A DNA stretch of 64,000 nt from SHZI01 sp040080965 (GTDB lineage Bacteria; Pseudomonadota; Gammaproteobacteria; Steroidobacterales; GCA-2729495): NCBI GenBank assembly GCA_040080965.1, contig JBEBHH010000007.1, positions 1-64,000 on the forward strand. The letters are read 5' to 3'. The translations under genes were made by a program, and so were the position numbers. This document shows positions 62,501-64,000 of the stretch, piece after piece. Numbering within the stretch: the first letter of the stretch is position 1; every line of letters begins with the position of its first letter. The notes beneath the pieces were generated by a model. That model saw only the letters and a program-made list of their open reading frames with translations. It had not been told where the DNA came from and did not search any database.

Positions 62501-62821
62501 TCTTTCACGCCGGGTGAGACCGCCACTGAATGCACGGGTGGAGTGGGTATCAATCGCCTGTACGCGATCAGCGTCTTCGACGGCCGGCCGCGCACCAATT
62601 TCGACAGCCCGGTGGGCGAGCCCCTCACGGTGGCCGACAGGTCGCGGATCCTCAGTACGGGCATCCCGGTGACGGACGTCAACCTCTATCGCACCGAGGC
62701 GGGCCAGACCGTGTGCGCCGGCACGGAGTGCCTGACTGCCGAGGAAATGGAGCGCCTCCGGCTGCGCCGGGACACCGTGAAGCGCACCTACTGGTTCCAG
62801 CGCGAGGGGCAGGCCAATTAG
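59543..62821 (+). CDS. pilY1: PilY1-type pilus tip adhesin and assembly factor
   Basis: A 1092-residue exported protein. After the signal peptide (to about residue 30) a vWA-like region runs to about 430, with a MIDAS-like LFLIDTSGSMDTL near 52. The C-terminal part (about 560-1090) is the PilY1 beta-propeller; the Ca-binding loop is seen in DLNGDGFAERFYVGDMGGQL near 825. PilY1 caps the pilus and aids surface attachment and secretion control. Overlaps the upstream gene by 4 nt. Confidence 0.92.
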   Translation: MSARHPLRQVAGLALAPVLAIALLLSPAVRADDSELFLSDPDASTTRANVLFLIDTSGSMDTLVATQAPFDRAQTFSGCYNSNALYFSTNGATPACDNPNVLPKAANRCAASRQQLDSVGYYADFLLTWDATRERWDGIAPDRLDGPLECESDRGLDGDGSGGEAFAANGAEGPWSASDASEPAWTTQYTVYDGNWLNWRSNPPTVEKSRIDIVKEAVNALMTGLRDVNVGVMRFNGDEGGAVIAPVENIETSRESVIAIVEALNTTARTPLSEALYEAAQVFRGADVDYGNRGAFRSVAGSRSGNTIDSPLYQSPITEACGKNFIILLTDGEPSGDSSANGKIPALPGFATAVGPSCDGSGEGRCLDDVAAYLLRQDLNDTLPGLQNVITHTIGFEVDFPLLVTTAARGGGEYHLADDTATLSTALSGIVLSIFDNTGTFAAPAVPVNSFNRTQNLSDVFISVFQPTETARWRGNLKKYRLDGGVLVGRDGRPVIDPATGLFSRDAYSFWSDTPDGDRVSSGGAASKLPLPSARRVLTDLDGNALVPLDAAEPGVLAALSAVPPAERVDVINWALGRDIQDADQDLDRMEARRDMGDAFHVQPLTVFYSSLISTVFLATNDGFLHAFDTETGVERWAFIPERLLNGLYPLYRDEAAAAKTYGLDGEINLAVVNDDGRPGIPEGGDEQAILLFGMGRGGNTVFAVDVSVPDAPRLLWKKSRSDADFSDLGQTWSPPVAARVDCQGCSLPANGPNVAFFGGGYDPVQDERGFRQDSAGNAIYMVDLQTGARLWSAGGEDASGLHNLPLAAMRYSIPAPVKPLDLNGDGFAERFYVGDMGGQLWRFDIFNGESGDALVAGNVLASLGGAALDDPQPADLRRFYEAPDVVPVILDRKLVISINIGSGYRGHPLDSDIEEAFFSIRDFDVFDRDAVTAPPITVDQLVDITGDAAPDLPFSTAGWRLRLVNGAGEKVLGESVTFDNTTFFTSFTPGETATECTGGVGINRLYAISVFDGRPRTNFDSPVGEPLTVADRSRILSTGIPVTDVNLYRTEAGQTVCAGTECLTAEEMERLRLRRDTVKRTYWFQREGQAN

Positions 62822-62834
62822 CAGCCGGGCCACG

Positions 62835-63284
62835 GTGCAAGGCGGCTTCACCCTCATCGAGCTCATGATCGTCGTCGTGATCATGGGCATCCTCGCCACT
62901 GCCAGCGTGGCCGGCTACCGGCAGTACGTCCAGCGGGCGAACCGGGTGGACGCCACCAGCGCACTCCTGCGCGTCTCCACGGCCCAGGAACGCTTCTACC
63001 TGCAGAACAGCCGGTACGCCACCACTGCCGACGAGCTGGCCGACCCGCCCCCCGGCGGCCTCGGCATCGGCGGAACGGAACACGGCCTGTACGTCCTTGC
63101 CGTCGAGGCAGGCGCCGACGGGGCCGTGGCAGGCTACACGACGACGGCCACCGCCTCCGGGTCGGGCTCCCAGCGGGATGACGACGACTGCCAGGAATTC
63201 AGCATCGACCAGAGCGGGAAGCGCGGGGCCCGCGACGCGGACGGCACGGCGAGCGCGGCCATCACGGACCGTTGCTGGCGTTGA
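62835..63284 (+). CDS. pilE: PilE-type minor pilin
   Basis: A 149-residue pilin. The very short leader MQGG|FTLIELMIVVVI gives Gly4 and Glu9 at +5. YRQYVQRANRVDATSALLR, the PilE-type alphaN region, and a C-terminal Cys pair (DCQEF and DRCWR) are present. GTG start 13 nt after pilY1. Its 3' end overlaps the convergent lspA by 23 nt. In Pseudomonas ispH and fkpB lie between pilE and lspA; they are absent here. Confidence 0.85.
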   Translation: MQGGFTLIELMIVVVIMGILATASVAGYRQYVQRANRVDATSALLRVSTAQERFYLQNSRYATTADELADPPPGGLGIGGTEHGLYVLAVEAGADGAVAGYTTTATASGSGSQRDDDDCQEFSIDQSGKRGARDADGTASAAITDRCWR

Positions 63285-63783
63285 CGCTGCCCCCCGCCGC
63301 CCTCTCGCGCCGGCCCTCCAGGAAGAAGCCGTCGAAGAGCAGCAGGATCACGCCAGCCGTGATCGCCGAATCGGCCACGTTGAAGGCCGGAAACGACCAC
63401 CGCTCGTAGTAGAAGAGAAAGAAGTCCACGACGTAGCCCTGCTGGATCCGGTCGATGAGGTTGCCGATGGCGCCCCCCAGGACCAGCACCAGTCCCAGCG
63501 GAACCACGATGCGGTCCGCCGGCTGCCGGAGAAACCACCAGAGGATCAGCGCGCTGACGGCCACGGCGACGCCGGTGAAGAACCAGTTCTGCCAGCCCGA
63601 TGCGTTGGCGAGGAAGCTGAACGCCGCCCCGGTGTTGTGCAGGCGGACCAGGTCGAAGTACGGCATCACGGCCACGCGGTCGAAAAGCTCGAACTTTGCC
63701 GTTATCAGCCGCTTCGTGTACTGGTCAACGACGATCACGGCGATGGTCAGCAGCAACCAGTTCAGGCTGGGTCTGGTCCTCAT
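63262..63783 (-). CDS. lspA: Lipoprotein signal peptidase (signal peptidase II)
   Basis: A 173-residue inner-membrane aspartyl protease that removes prolipoprotein signal peptides. Four helices, GGAIGNLIDRI near 104-112, and catalytic Asp120 (GYVVDFF) and Asp138 (FNVADSA). The ATG overlaps the ileS stop, the usual ileS-lspA coupling. A longer upstream frame was rejected because it lies inside ileS. Confidence 0.96.
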   Translation of the reverse strand: MRTRPSLNWLLLTIAVIVVDQYTKRLITAKFELFDRVAVMPYFDLVRLHNTGAAFSFLANASGWQNWFFTGVAVAVSALILWWFLRQPADRIVVPLGLVLVLGGAIGNLIDRIQQGYVVDFFLFYYERWSFPAFNVADSAITAGVILLLFDGFFLEGRRERAAGGSVNASNGP

Positions 63784-64000
63784 ACGAAACGCCGGATCTC
63801 TCCGCCCCCGTTCAGGCCGTCCCCGTCCAGGTTGCTGATGCAACGGCCGCACAGCTCGGGGTGCACAGCTGACGATCCCGTGTCCGGACGATGCTGCCAG
63901 CAGCGCACGCACTTGCCGTCGGACACCGGCCCGGCCTCGACCCAGCATCCCTCCCCGGCCAGCGCTGCGTCCGGATGCTCCGCGCCCGCTCGCACCTCCA
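63780..64000 (-). CDS. ileS: Isoleucyl-tRNA synthetase, C-terminal end
   Basis: The last 73 codons, open to the right edge. The zinc-ribbon-like C-terminus is visible as KCVRCWQHRPD and HPELCGRCISNL (CxxC twice), characteristic of bacterial IleS. TGA overlaps the lspA ATG. The catalytic part is outside the window. Confidence 0.94.
   Translation of the reverse strand, partial: EVRAGAEHPDAALAGEGCWVEAGPVSDGKCVRCWQHRPDTGSSAVHPELCGRCISNLDGDGLNGGGEIRRFV

Overview
The window is G+C-rich, densely coded chromosomal DNA, probably from a gammaproteobacterium (inference). The support is a homodimeric aceE followed by aceF, an ileS-lspA pair beside a fimT/pilV/pilW/pilX/pilY1/pilE cluster as in Pseudomonas, and palindromes of the GTAGGAGCGGCTTCAGCCGC type familiar from Pseudomonas and Xanthomonadales. 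Genes often overlap by 4 nt (ATGA/GTGA). No stretch above 300 nt lacks a gene. I see no insertion sequence, prophage, CRISPR array or rRNA.

Layout. 1-3.0 kb: pyruvate dehydrogenase genes on the minus strand. 3.1-10.2 kb: M17 aminopeptidase, RNase T, a PuuD-like membrane protein, nadC, a DTW tRNA-modification enzyme, a membrane protein, a TolB-like lipoprotein and a small secreted protein. 10.2-19.3 kb: a GAF/PAS/GGDEF/EAL protein, a large lipoprotein, an NCS1 permease, an MBL-fold hydrolase and a FabH-like synthase.

19.3-30.3 kb: the centrepiece, ten minus-strand genes with the look of one operon. In transcription order they are a PhyH-type Fe/2-oxoglutarate oxygenase, PEP mutase fused to a nucleotidyltransferase, phosphonopyruvate decarboxylase, 2-aminoethylphosphonate (AEP) transaminase, a PntC-like cytidylyltransferase, a small exported YLDPSTGS protein, an FkbM methyltransferase, a CDP-glycerol glycerophosphotransferase-like enzyme, a YejM/PbgA-like sulfatase-fold membrane protein and a divergent YidC paralogue. 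Together they suggest synthesis of AEP, possibly 1-hydroxylated, its activation with CMP and its transfer to a cell-envelope lipid or glycan.

30.4-43.2 kb: an MliC-type lysozyme inhibitor, then a probable catabolic region. It holds Rieske oxygenase, AidB-like acyl-CoA dehydrogenase, SDR, both aconitase-type dehydratase subunits and a KRCGH lyase on the minus strand, then an MFS exporter, a UbiD/UbiX pair, another SDR and a secreted hydrolase. REP-like palindromes are concentrated here and often contain the stop codons of adjacent genes.

43.2-55.8 kb: DUF2007 and MOSC proteins, a TolB-propeller amidohydrolase, TerC, an M61 peptidase, a YgiQ radical SAM protein, an alpha/beta hydrolase, a HupE-like protein, a GNAT acetyltransferase, tRNA-Thr(CGT) and an Irr-like Fur regulator. 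55.9-64 kb: a minor pilin/PilY1 operon of type IV pili converging on lspA and the 3' end of ileS.
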